A model generated the notes under the pieces. That model saw only the letters and a program-made list of their open reading frames with translations. It made no database searches and was not told where the DNA came from. 64,000 nucleotides of DNA, from the NCBI RefSeq assembly GCF_000003815.2, contig NC_049988.1:5906950-5970949 (forward strand). Reading direction: 5' to 3'. Of the stretch, positions 57,501-64,000 are shown one piece after another. Position numbers and translations under genes: made by a program. How positions within the stretch are numbered: position 1 is the stretch's first letter; each line of letters begins with the position of its first letter. The DNA is from Branchiostoma floridae (taxonomy: Eukaryota; Chordata; Leptocardii; Amphioxiformes; Branchiostomatidae).

Positions 57501-60456
57501 ACAGGTAGGGTATGAAGAAATGGTGTCAGAAGTACACACAGGACAGGCCTGATTTGGGACAGTTACAGGTAGGGTATGAAGAAATGGTGTCAGAAGTACA
57601 CACAGGACAGGCCGGATGTGGAACANNNNNNNNNNNNNNNNNNNNNNNNNNNNNNNNNNNNNNNNNNNNNNNNNNNNNNNNNNNNNNNNNNNNNNNNNNN
57701 NNNNNNNNNNNNNNNNNNNNNNNNNNNNNNNNNNNNNNNNNNNNNNNNNNNNNNNNNNNNNNNNNNNNNNNNNNNNNNNNNNNNNNNNNNNNNNNNNNNN
57801 NNNNNNNNNNNNNNNNNNNNNNNNNNNNNNNNNNNNNNNNNNNNNNNNNNNNNNNNNNNNNNNNNNNNNNNNNNNNNNNNNNNNNNNNNNNNNNNNNNNN
57901 NNNNNNNNNNNNNNNNNNNNNNNNNNNNNNNNNNNGGGCCTGTTGTGGGACAGTTACAGGTAGGGTATGAAGAAATGGTGTCAGAAGTACACACAGGACA
58001 GGCCTGATGTGGAACAGTTACAGGTGAGGTAGGGTATGAAGAAATGTTGCCAGAAGTACACACAGGACAGGCCTGATGTGGAACAGTTACAGGTAGGGTA
58101 TGAAGAAATGGTGCCAGAAGTACACACAGGACAGGCCTGATGTGGAACAGTTACAGGTAGGGTATGAAGAAATGGTGTCAGAAGTACACAGGACAGGCCT
58201 GATGTGGAACAGTTACAGGTGGGGTATGAAGAAATGGTGTCAGAAGTACACACAGGACAGGCCTGATGTGGAACAGTTACAGGTAGGGTATGAAGAAATG
58301 GTGCCAGAAGTACACACAGGACAGGCCTGATGTGGAACAGTTACAGGTAGGGTATGAAGAAATGGTGTCAGAAGTACACACAGGACAGGCCTGATGTGGA
58401 ACAGTTACAGTTAGGGTATGAAGAAATGGTGTCAGAAGTACACACAGGACAGGCGTGATGTGGAACAGTTACAGGTAGGGTATGAAGAAATGGTGTCAGA
58501 AGTACACACAAGACAGGCCTGATGTGGGACAGTTACAGGTAGGGTATGAAGAAATGGTGCCAGAAGTACACACAGGACAGGCCTGATGTGGAACAGTTAC
58601 AGGTAGGGTATGAAGAAATGGTGCCAGAAGTACACACAGGACAGGCCTGGTGTGACAGAGTTACAGGTACTAGATAGAGTAGGATCAGGGGGCAGATCTT
58701 GCTGGTTTCAGGTAGGTTTAAAGTTCCAACTTGAAACTTGCTACATTTTATACCCTGTAAGTCCAGTTGTGTGTTCTGTTGTTATGATGGCTGATGTTAT
58801 TTGTGTATTCAGACGGGGGAAGCCAAATATAGATGTCTTCCCTGATCAGTATATCCTATTGTGTGTACTGTTCCCATGGTAACTGTTGTTGTTTATTCAG
58901 AGTGAGCTGGACAGTTACATGGCACAGAATGACAAACATATTCCCTGATCAGTATATCCTATTGTGTGTACTGTTCCCATGGTAACTGTTGTTGTTTATT
59001 CAGAGTGAGCTGGACAGTTACATGGCACAGAATGACAAACATATTCCCTGATCAGTATATCCTATTGTGTGTACTGTTCCCATGGTAACTGTTGTTGTTT
59101 GTACAGAGTGAGCTGGACAGGTACATGACACAGAATGACAAACATATTCCCTGATTAGTATATCCTATTGTGTGTACTGTTCCCATGGTAACTGTTGTTG
59201 TTTGTACAGAGTGAGCTGGACAGTTACATGGCACAGAATGACAAACATATTCCCTGATCAGTATATCCTATTGTGTGTACTGTTCCCATGGTAACTGTTG
59301 TTGTTTATACAGAGTGAGCTGGACAGGTACATGACACAGAATGACAAACATATTCCCTGATCAGTATATCCTATTGTGTGTACTGTTCCCATGGTAACTG
59401 TTGTTGTTTGTTCAGAGTGAGCTGGACAGTTACATGGCACAGAATGACAAACATATTCCCTGATCAGTATATCCCATTGTGTGTACTGTTCCCATGGTAA
59501 CTGTTGTTGTTTATACAGAGTGAGCTGGACAGGTACATGACACAGAATGACAAACATATTCCCTGATCAGTATATCCTATTGTGTGTACTGTTCCCATGG
59601 TAACTGTTGTTGTTTATACAGAGTGAGCTGGACAGTTACATGGCACAGAATGACAAACATATTCCCTGATCAGTATATCCTATTGTGTATACTGTTCCCA
59701 TGGTAACTGTTGTTGTTTATTCAGAGTGAGCTGGACAGTTACATGGTGGACTATGACAAGCGCAAACAGGAGGAGCTGGAGAGAGAGAAGTCCCGCGGGG
59801 AGGAACCAGACGAGGAAGGATGGATAACGGTTGGTTACCTTCACAAAACACTGCTTTTACAGGATTGCTTTGCGTGTGTATGATTGTGTGAGTGTATGTG
59901 TGTGTGCGCATGAACGTAATCTGCTACACCCCTCTCGGCCTCACAATAACTGCCCCCTCCCGTTCGCACGTGAGGTCGCTGCCATAGAGTAGCCGCGAGA
60001 CCCACTCGCTGCAGCTCGTTTCCCACCCTTACAACTAGTGAACNNNNNNNNNNNNNNNNNNNNNNNNNNNNNNNNNNNNNNNNNNNNNNNNNNNNNNNNN
60101 NNNNNNNNNNNNNNNNNNNNNNNNNNNNNNNNNNNNNNNNNNNGACATGAAACTTTTGGTTATATTTCTGACCAATCTTCTAGAAATTTTGTTCCATTGA
60201 TGAAGCTTTGCCCGTCAAATTTTCCCAGGTCACCCGTCATGGCCGAACCCCCGGCGCACCGCGTACAGAAGCCATGGAGAAAAAAGCGCTGAAACGGGAG
60301 AAGAAGAAACGGTCGCGGCGGGAGCTGATGAACTTCTACACGTTCCAGATCCGAGAGTCCAAACGGGAACACATCGCACAGCTCAGGAAAAAGTTTGAAG
60401 AAGACAAGGACAAGATAGCAACAATGAAGGCTAACAGAAGGTTTAGACCATACTAG
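42321..60456 (+). CDS. RRP7A: RRP7A, ribosomal RNA-processing protein 7 homolog (4 exons)
   Basis: Exons 42321-42574, 54083-54356, 59725-59829 and 60229-60456 join in phase to 861 bases, 286 aa, close to the ~280 aa of human RRP7A. Residues ~57-150 form the degenerate RRM-like domain ('RTLFVLNVPPYCTKDCLHRL', then 'CGKVEAVNF' and 'KVAYVVFEKPSG'). The C-terminus 'LMNFYTFQIRESKREHIAQL' followed by 'RKKFEEDKDKIATMKANRRF' and RPY is the diagnostic RRP7 domain. RRP7 acts in the nucleolus on pre-rRNA processing and small-subunit assembly, with the UTP-C complex in yeast. Exon 1 ends at a codon split 2+1; exons 2 and 3 end in phase 0. Introns 1 and 2 and the 3' flank hold exon-edge minisatellites, and intron 1 also carries nested transposons. 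The gene itself looks intact. Confidence 0.96.
42575..43365 (+). repeat. 69-bp exon-edge minisatellite, left part
   Basis: Unit of 69 bp: 'gtaagaactgtttgtactaa' + 'acgtgccgccttactgtacc' + 'aaggactgtctacacaggct' + 'cttctcaag'. It is a copy of the last ~60 bases of RRP7A exon 1 plus its donor. Twelve donors lie at 42575-43336. Because 69 is divisible by three, the antisense strand stays open for hundreds of codons; this is not a gene. Confidence 0.97.
43513..47607. other. Interior of the DNA transposon
   Basis: Contains only ORFs under 150 codons. A minus-strand stretch around 43808-44110 reads coding-like pieces in two frames ('YTGVFPVGVRVFAGDYKG' and 'INLGKICHLYREYDMS'), possibly a frameshifted relic. 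The phrase 'gatcgtcggggg...caacaagacct' appears twice (about 45100 and 45450). A TTAACCTCCTTGG end lies near 46421. No domain could be named. Confidence 0.4.
44489..44691 (+). CDS. Candidate terminal exon with one membrane helix (inside transposon)
   Basis: Follows an acceptor-like 'caaatcccatccacag' and reads 'DRQCHSLAVTMVVIVIGSCA', 'VSSVMISLTYLAYRY', then a ~35-residue tail ending in 'HITLEIGD' and a stop. A hydrophobic segment plus a short polar tail resembles the last exon of a single-pass membrane protein. I do not recognise the family. It may be captured host DNA or chance. Confidence 0.25.
47869..51249 (-). pseudogene. LINE ORF2: endonuclease-reverse transcriptase, one nonsense codon
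   Basis: From the ATG at 51249. A hydrophobic N-terminus leads to a 2A-like 'GDVHPNPGP' (residues 47-55). An apurinic endonuclease domain follows (~60-280; 'NVMHLNVNSL', 'SETWL', 'TGDFNAKHEAW', 'HSPI'), then a reverse transcriptase (~540-800; 'YRPVSLLP' near 572, 'LDFSRAFDKVWH', 'GVPQGSVLGPLLF', catalytic 'FADD' near 730). A single TAA at 48454-48456 interrupts the frame after residue 931; the same frame then continues to 47869 and contains the C-terminal 'SCSCGSRCKSVVHYLLYCPN' cysteine/histidine cluster. EN and RT catalytic residues are all present. The tail being A-rich rather than a CR1-type short repeat leaves the clade open. Confidence 0.9.
51464..52207 (-). CDS. LINE ORF1, coiled-coil nucleic-acid-binding protein
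   Basis: From the ATG at 52207, 247 aa. Residues ~50-95 are heptad-rich ('LKKLQDQLVQQERKCTSLQE', 'AYNNLEAKYNDLEQYSRR'), predicting a coiled coil for trimerisation. The next part, 'NCIVISGIPEP' to 'RPVIVKFVSYRQKSAVM', has RRM-like strands as in L1-type ORF1 proteins, with a C-terminal 'LKEARSLVK...WSYDGKIFVK' segment. This ORF1 type (also called transposase_22-like) packages element RNA. The frame is intact. An upstream GTG extends it by 11 codons but is less likely. Confidence 0.85.
   Translation of the reverse strand: MGLTVKEKEEVIPNLIDARIKATIEAALVTALKQSDVLATIVPTIVSAVKESVRSSIQDELKKLQDQLVQQERKCTSLQEAYNNLEAKYNDLEQYSRRNCIVISGIPEPPVEEGTDNVVMELVNNKLKCDPPINNQHIDRSHRLGKPRTDGKPRPVIVKFVSYRQKSAVMRAKTKVDARDVLRKDKVYINDNLTKGNMQLLKEARSLVKSNHLNQSWSYDGKIFVKTLNGERQMIFKQADLDIFRSA
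52471..53690 (+). repeat. 69-bp exon-edge minisatellite, right part
   Basis: Continuation of the intron 1 array beyond the transposon. Eighteen donors from 52510 to 53680, most 'aag|gtaaga', some 'gtatga', and the last 'gtaatg'. Units differ by a few bases (gtgccgcc / gtaccgcc, agact / aggct). One unit around 53420 has a 4-bp deletion. Confidence 0.97.
53691..54082. other. Intron 1 tail
   Basis: Unique intronic sequence up to the acceptor 'tttacgtttgcag' of exon 2. Confidence 0.6.
54083..54356 (+). CDS. RRP7A: RRP7A exon 2
   Basis: Residues 85-176. Begins 'CGKVEAVNFCKRPGGQ', contains the second RRM-like half 'TFKVAYVVFEKPSG', and ends 'MKKWCQKYTQDRPDVGQLQ'. Donor 'ttacag|gtaggg' at 54357, phase 0. 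This donor and the last 57 coding bases are the template of the 64-bp array that follows. Confidence 0.93.
54357..58670 (+). repeat. 64-bp exon-edge minisatellite, intron 2
   Basis: Unit 'gtagggt' + 'atgaagaaatggtgtcagaa' + 'gtacacacaggacaggcctg' + 'atgtggaacagttacag', 64 bp, about 67 copies. The array includes an assembly gap of N at 57626-57935, so the copy number is a minimum. Each unit repeats the last 19 codons of exon 2 plus 7 intronic bases. Variants (ggtgtc/ggtgcc/ggcgcc; ggaacag/gggacag/gacagag) are arranged in higher-order patterns. 64 is not a multiple of three, so no long sense frame results. Confidence 0.97.
58671..58829. other. Spacer between the two intron 2 arrays
   Basis: Unique intronic sequence, with 'ccctgtaagtccagttgtg' near its middle. 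Confidence 0.5.
58830..59724 (+). repeat. 103-bp exon-edge minisatellite with splice acceptors
   Basis: Exact 103-bp period. Acceptor-plus-exon starts ('tttattcag|agtgagctgg') fall at 58901, 59004, 59107, 59210, 59313, 59416, 59519 and 59622, and the true exon 3 is at 59725. Each unit includes the first ~20 coding bases of exon 3 and about 80 bases of intron ('ccctgatcagtatatcctat', 'gttcccatggtaactg'). Confidence 0.97.
59725..59829 (+). CDS. RRP7A: RRP7A exon 3
   Basis: Residues 177-211, 'SELDSYMVDYDKRKQEELER' and an acidic end 'EEPDEEGWIT', phase 0 at both ends. Donor 'aacg|gttggt' is non-consensus after GT. It uses the last of nine nearly identical acceptors. Confidence 0.9.
59830..60228. 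other. RRP7A intron 3 with assembly gap
   Basis: Contains a short GT-rich tract and a run of N at 60044-60143. Nothing else recognised. Confidence 0.7.
60229..60456 (+). CDS. RRP7A: RRP7A exon 4, RRP7 domain
   Basis: Residues 212-286 to TAG. A lysine/arginine-rich segment ('MEKKALKREKKKRSRRELM') suits nucleolar targeting and RNA contact. It is followed by the conserved RRP7 C-terminal helix ending 'RRFRPY'. Confidence 0.95.
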   Translation, partial: VTRHGRTPGAPRTEAMEKKALKREKKKRSRRELMNFYTFQIRESKREHIAQLRKKFEEDKDKIATMKANRRFRPY

Positions 60457-60945
60457 CTGTTTAGGTAACATGTCAAATACTGTGGATCATTAAATATTTC
60501 CAGCTATTTTATGTTCTTTAATACCATGTCACTGCTATCTCATCGCACAGCTCAGGAGAAAGTTTGAAGAAGACAAGGACAAGATAGCAACAATGAAGGC
60601 AAACAGGAGGTTTAGACCATACTAGCTGTTTAGGTAAGCATGTCAAATACTGTGGATCGTTAAATATTTCCAGCTATTTTATGTTCTTTAATACCATGTC
60701 ACTGCTATCTCATCGCACAGCTCAGGAGAAAGTTTGAAGAAGACAAGGACAAGATAGCAACAATGAAGGCTAACAGGAGGTTTAGACCATACTAGCTGTT
60801 TAGGTAACATGTCAAATACAGTAAACTGTGGATCGTTAAATATTTCCAGCTATTTAATGTTCTTACCATGTCACTGCTATCTCATCGCACAGCTCAGGAG
60901 AAAGTTTGAAGAAGACAAGGACAAAATAGCAACTAGAAAGGCCGA
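60457..60945 (+). repeat. ~170-bp tandem copies of the RRP7A terminal exon
   Basis: The block 'catcgcacagctcagga' to 'agaccatactag' plus 3' UTR recurs at 60541, 60711 and 60883 after the genuine copy at 60372. Copies 2 and 3 keep the stop codon. Copy 4 breaks off at about 60938, where a dispersed repeat begins. An ATTAAA about 30 bases after the true stop could be the polyadenylation signal and is copied too. Confidence 0.93.
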
Positions 60946-61120
60946 CATTTGCTTAAGAGCAAATACAGCATATTTCAGCCATACCCCTTCCCACGCAACA
61001 TTGGACTGTTCCAAATCACCCCTGCGCAAAAAATGGAACATCCTCTTAACAGTACATTATCCCCCAAAGTGGACTGGTATTGTGAATTGATTCCAGGTAA
61101 AAACAGAGCTTGCTTCTATT
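60933..61120. repeat. Dispersed repeat, related to 29075-29400
   Basis: Starts 'gaaaggccgacatttgctta' and 'gagcaaatacagcatatttc', as at 29075. It truncates the fourth terminal-exon copy of RRP7A. Confidence 0.6.
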
Positions 61121-62165
61121 TTTCAGAAAATGACAATAATCACACCTTCCATTCAGAAAATTTTCATCAGGGCCTGAAAATTGTTGAATGACTTCATGTA
61201 ATGTCATTAACAATTTTCAGTACGATAACTAGGTGTAAGATTAAAAAAGTATAAGCTCCTTGTGATGTGGGTACATTTATTATTGCAGTGAACTTTTTTT
61301 ATTCAAGTAGGGCATACGATTTAATAATTATCAAGCAGGTGCAGGTACTGTAGGAGCGTTTGTTTTCTTCAAGCTGTAAAACTGTTAAACTGTTTTACTT
61401 TGTATGCAATCAGCCATCGAGCCTATTCTTATTTCAGTTTAACAACTTCCTGCCAGACCCGGAAGATACGATTGAACCTTGTTCGAGGATTTATTTTCGT
61501 CTGTCTGGTCAGTCTGTTCATACCCTGGCGCTGAGAGTGTTTTATTGGGCTGAAACTCTGGCAGTTTAAAGTTACTTACAATTTAAATGTTCAAAGTTTA
61601 TGTCAAACAACAACAGCACTAGGAAATGTGGCCACTATAGACAGGTGGTCACTATAGAGAAAATGCTGATCTATTGACTAGGAGCCATACGTTACACATG
61701 ATTTCAGTACACTGATCATTAATCATATAAACATTGCACAGGTAAGCCAATTGTTTAGATGTACAATTAAGTTCAAATAATTCTGAAGAGAAATATTGAT
61801 GAGAAAATAATCATTCTCGCCACTGTCTAACTTATAATTACGTATCAAAACTAAACGCAGATTTTCTAACTAACGCACCTTTCGCCGACTTCATCAAAGG
61901 ACCGCCGGCTATCAATCAAACACGGCTGTTGATTAGACTTAGAGTTTCAAACAGTCATGTGCTGTGTGCCAGTTGAAAGCGAACTTCATGCTACGTGATG
62001 TTTTACATTGCTTGGACCTTCTTTCCTACAGCGGTGCTTCTACAAAATATTTAGACTGTAACACTGAGTCCCACATGTTTTATAGAATAGAATTTGACGC
62101 AGAACAGCGTTTTTTGCTGGGTATTTTTCTTGAAACATGTCCGTGGGAATATCAGCGAGGCGGCG
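61121..62165. other. No gene seen
   Basis: Non-coding. An acceptor-like 'cttatttcag' at 61437 precedes a short open stretch 'FNNFLPDPEDTIEPCSR', but no donor or domain supports an exon. Confidence 0.35.
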
Positions 62166-62180
62166 ACGTAGGGATATCAG

Positions 62181-64000
62181 ACCGTCAACAAAAGTCGCAC
62201 GGCGGCTAACGGCGCAGCGAAGATACTAGCGCTATAAATAAGTGCTTCAACTAAGGATGGCAACCCGTACAATATTTTTGTATACTGTTGAGCTAAGTAA
62301 AGTTTGTTGTTTATGAGGTTTTAGTTGTCTTTGAAGTTTTGACCCGAAATATTTTAAAGTCAAACTGCTGAAGAGAAGTAAGTGACTGCTACGATTATCG
62401 TAGATATGGCCCTAAAAACTGATAAAAGAAGCCTTCTCAATAGTCTAAAATGCAAGAGCTTCCGGGGGGCCTTCGCCCACCTGGGTCCCCCCAACCCCCC
62501 CCCCCCCCCCCCACAGTGGCCCTGCCCCTGGACCCCACCAGGGACATTCGGCGGCCCCCGGACCCCTGTCCGACGCTTTGAAAAAATCCTGGCGAGAAGT
62601 CTGTACGGCCTGAGTCTTCAAGTTAACGTATTATGTGGTCCCGCTTATGAATATTAATTAGCCTTCGCTTTCCTCTTCGCTGATTGGCTGAACCATTAAT
62701 TGAATTAACTCTTCCTGCCGGCTAGACGCAGGTGCAGATGTCGGCTCTGTGGGGTGAACGTCCGAAAGGTCATTGCATGGAGAACGAAAGAAAACCAATT
62801 TCCCCTAAAAAAAAGTGCTGTAATTAAGCCTTTTACAGTACTTTATGCCAAAAATTTTACTTGGATCATTTTACCAACTATCTTATGCCTATCTATACCA
62901 AATGTTACTCATACCAGGGTACAGGGGTGCAAAATATACCGTTATAAGACCGTCAACAACAGTCGCACGGAGCTAACAGCGCAGCGAAAATACCATCGCT
63001 AGCGTTTCAACTTCGGATAACAAGTTATAAGTACTGTTGAACTCAGTAACGTTAAAGTTTGTTTTTAGTTGCCTTTGACGGTTTGACCTGAAATAGTGTT
63101 ACGCTAAACTCCTGAAGAGAAGTTAAGTGACTGCTGCGATTATCATAGATATGCCCCTAAGAACTGATACAATATAAAGCCTTCTGAATAGTCTAAAATG
63201 CGAGAGCCTTAGGCGGGCTTCGCTCCCCCTGGCGGGAACACTGCTATATACGGGATCATGAAGCCCCGCTTATGAATATTAATTAGCCTTTGGCCTCCTC
63301 TTCGCTGATTGGCTAGGTCTTTGATTCAATTAACTCTCCGGCTGACGCGCACAGGTGTGGCTCTGTGCGGGGTCACGGAAGGTCACGTCAGGAGGCCAAA
63401 AGAAAACAAATTTCCCCTCAGAAAAGTGCCAAAATTAATCATTTTAAAGTTGTTTATGTCAAAAATTTTACTTGAATCTTGTTACCAAGTATCTAATGCC
63501 TATCTATACCAAATTTCAGGTCATTTAATTGTAATACCAGGGTACAGGAGCCAAAAGTGTCCTTTTTTGGTCAAAAATTGGCCGAAAATCGCAAAAATAA
63601 GCATTTTGTTGCACTGTACACCAAAAGTGTTATTAAATTTATATGAAGGGATTATCAAGGCACATCTGTGTCAAATTTCAGCTCATTCGGTTGCAATACC
63701 AAGGTACAGGAGCCAAAAGTGTCCTTTTTTGGTCAAAAATTGGTCAAAAAATCGCAAAAATAAGCATTTTGTTGTACTGTACACCAAAAGTGTTATTGAA
63801 TTTATATGGGGGCATTATCAAGGCACATCTCTGTCAAATTTCAGCTCATTTGGTTGTAATACCAGGGTACAGGGGCCAAAATATACAGTTTTGGTCTAAA
63901 ATTGACCAAAAAATCTCAATAAAATCATTTTAGAGGCAGATATGAAAAAAATGGGAAAAAAGCATCAAGGTATTGGCCCACTCTACCCCTGTGCCGAATT
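62181..64000. repeat. 768-bp-period direct duplication with internal repeats
   Basis: The unit starting 'accgtcaacaaaagtcgcac' at 62181 starts again at 62949. Shared blocks include 'ctgaagagaagt', 'tatgaatattaattagcctt', 'ctcttcgctgattggct' and 'gaaaacaaatttcccct'. The second copy runs on into at least three ~180-bp tandem blocks ('gtaataccagggtacagg', 'gtgtccttttttggtcaaaa', 'gcaaaaataagcattttgtt'). The window ends inside it. Small ORFs are repeat by-products. Confidence 0.75.

Noticed and set aside
54314-58330. Short ORFs on both strands in the 64-bp array ('SSYPTCNCSTSGLSCVYF', 'MKKWCQKYTQDRPDV')
   Set aside because: By-products of the tandem unit; some run through N. Only exon 2 itself (54083-54356) is coding.
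54357-58670. CRISPR-like array of regular repeats
   Set aside because: Repeats are contiguous 64-bp copies of coding exon without unique spacers, in an animal intron.

Overview
The window is animal nuclear DNA: intron-rich genes, C2H2 zinc fingers, SINEs, LINEs, MITEs, (CA)n microsatellites and two assembly gaps. A cephalochordate (amphioxus, Branchiostoma) fits best. The reasons are extracellular domain shuffling, dense fold-back elements, and minisatellites built from exon/intron borders, a type I recall being described in amphioxus as 'mirage' minisatellites. The species is inferred, not proven.

Layout. 1-1600 is a tandem satellite. 1.6-12.9 kb holds a SINE, MITEs, a LINE relic and otherwise no gene I can support. 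12930-14036 (minus) is a 12-finger C2H2 zinc-finger gene, with a relic finger near 15.45 kb. 18501-39582 (plus) is an 18-exon gene. I reconstructed it by splice sites and reading phase, and every junction is phase-consistent. It encodes about 1042 aa: signal peptide, six-bladed YWTD (LDLR class B) propeller, LDLR class A, Frizzled-type CRD, kringle, sushi/CCP, then a complete Cys-loop pentameric ligand-gated ion channel with four membrane helices. Its introns hold SINEs, MITEs, TTAA-flanked elements, LINE relics and a hammerhead-like motif.

42321-60456 (plus) is RRP7A, a ribosome-biogenesis factor, in four exons (286 aa). Intron 1, intron 2 (both ends) and the 3' flank carry tandem arrays whose units copy an exon edge. 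These are a 69-bp array (about 30 donors), a 64-bp array (about 67 units), a 103-bp array (8 extra acceptors) and a roughly 170-bp array (3 extra copies of the last coding part). The 69-bp array is split by a large inverted-repeat DNA transposon (43366-52461, 9-bp target duplication). That transposon is itself interrupted by a nearly intact Jockey/CR1-type LINE (about 47652-52324, minus; 10-bp target duplication). 61-64 kb is repeats, including a 768-bp-period duplication.

The main discovery candidate is the chimeric receptor-channel. Its ectodomain contains domain types that, in other animals, belong to separate proteins that cluster or scaffold acetylcholine receptors (LRP4: YWTD + LDLa; MuSK/ROR: Fz + kringle; sushi scaffolds), fused in one chain to a nicotinic-like channel. 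The architecture is read directly from the sequence; any clustering function is inference.
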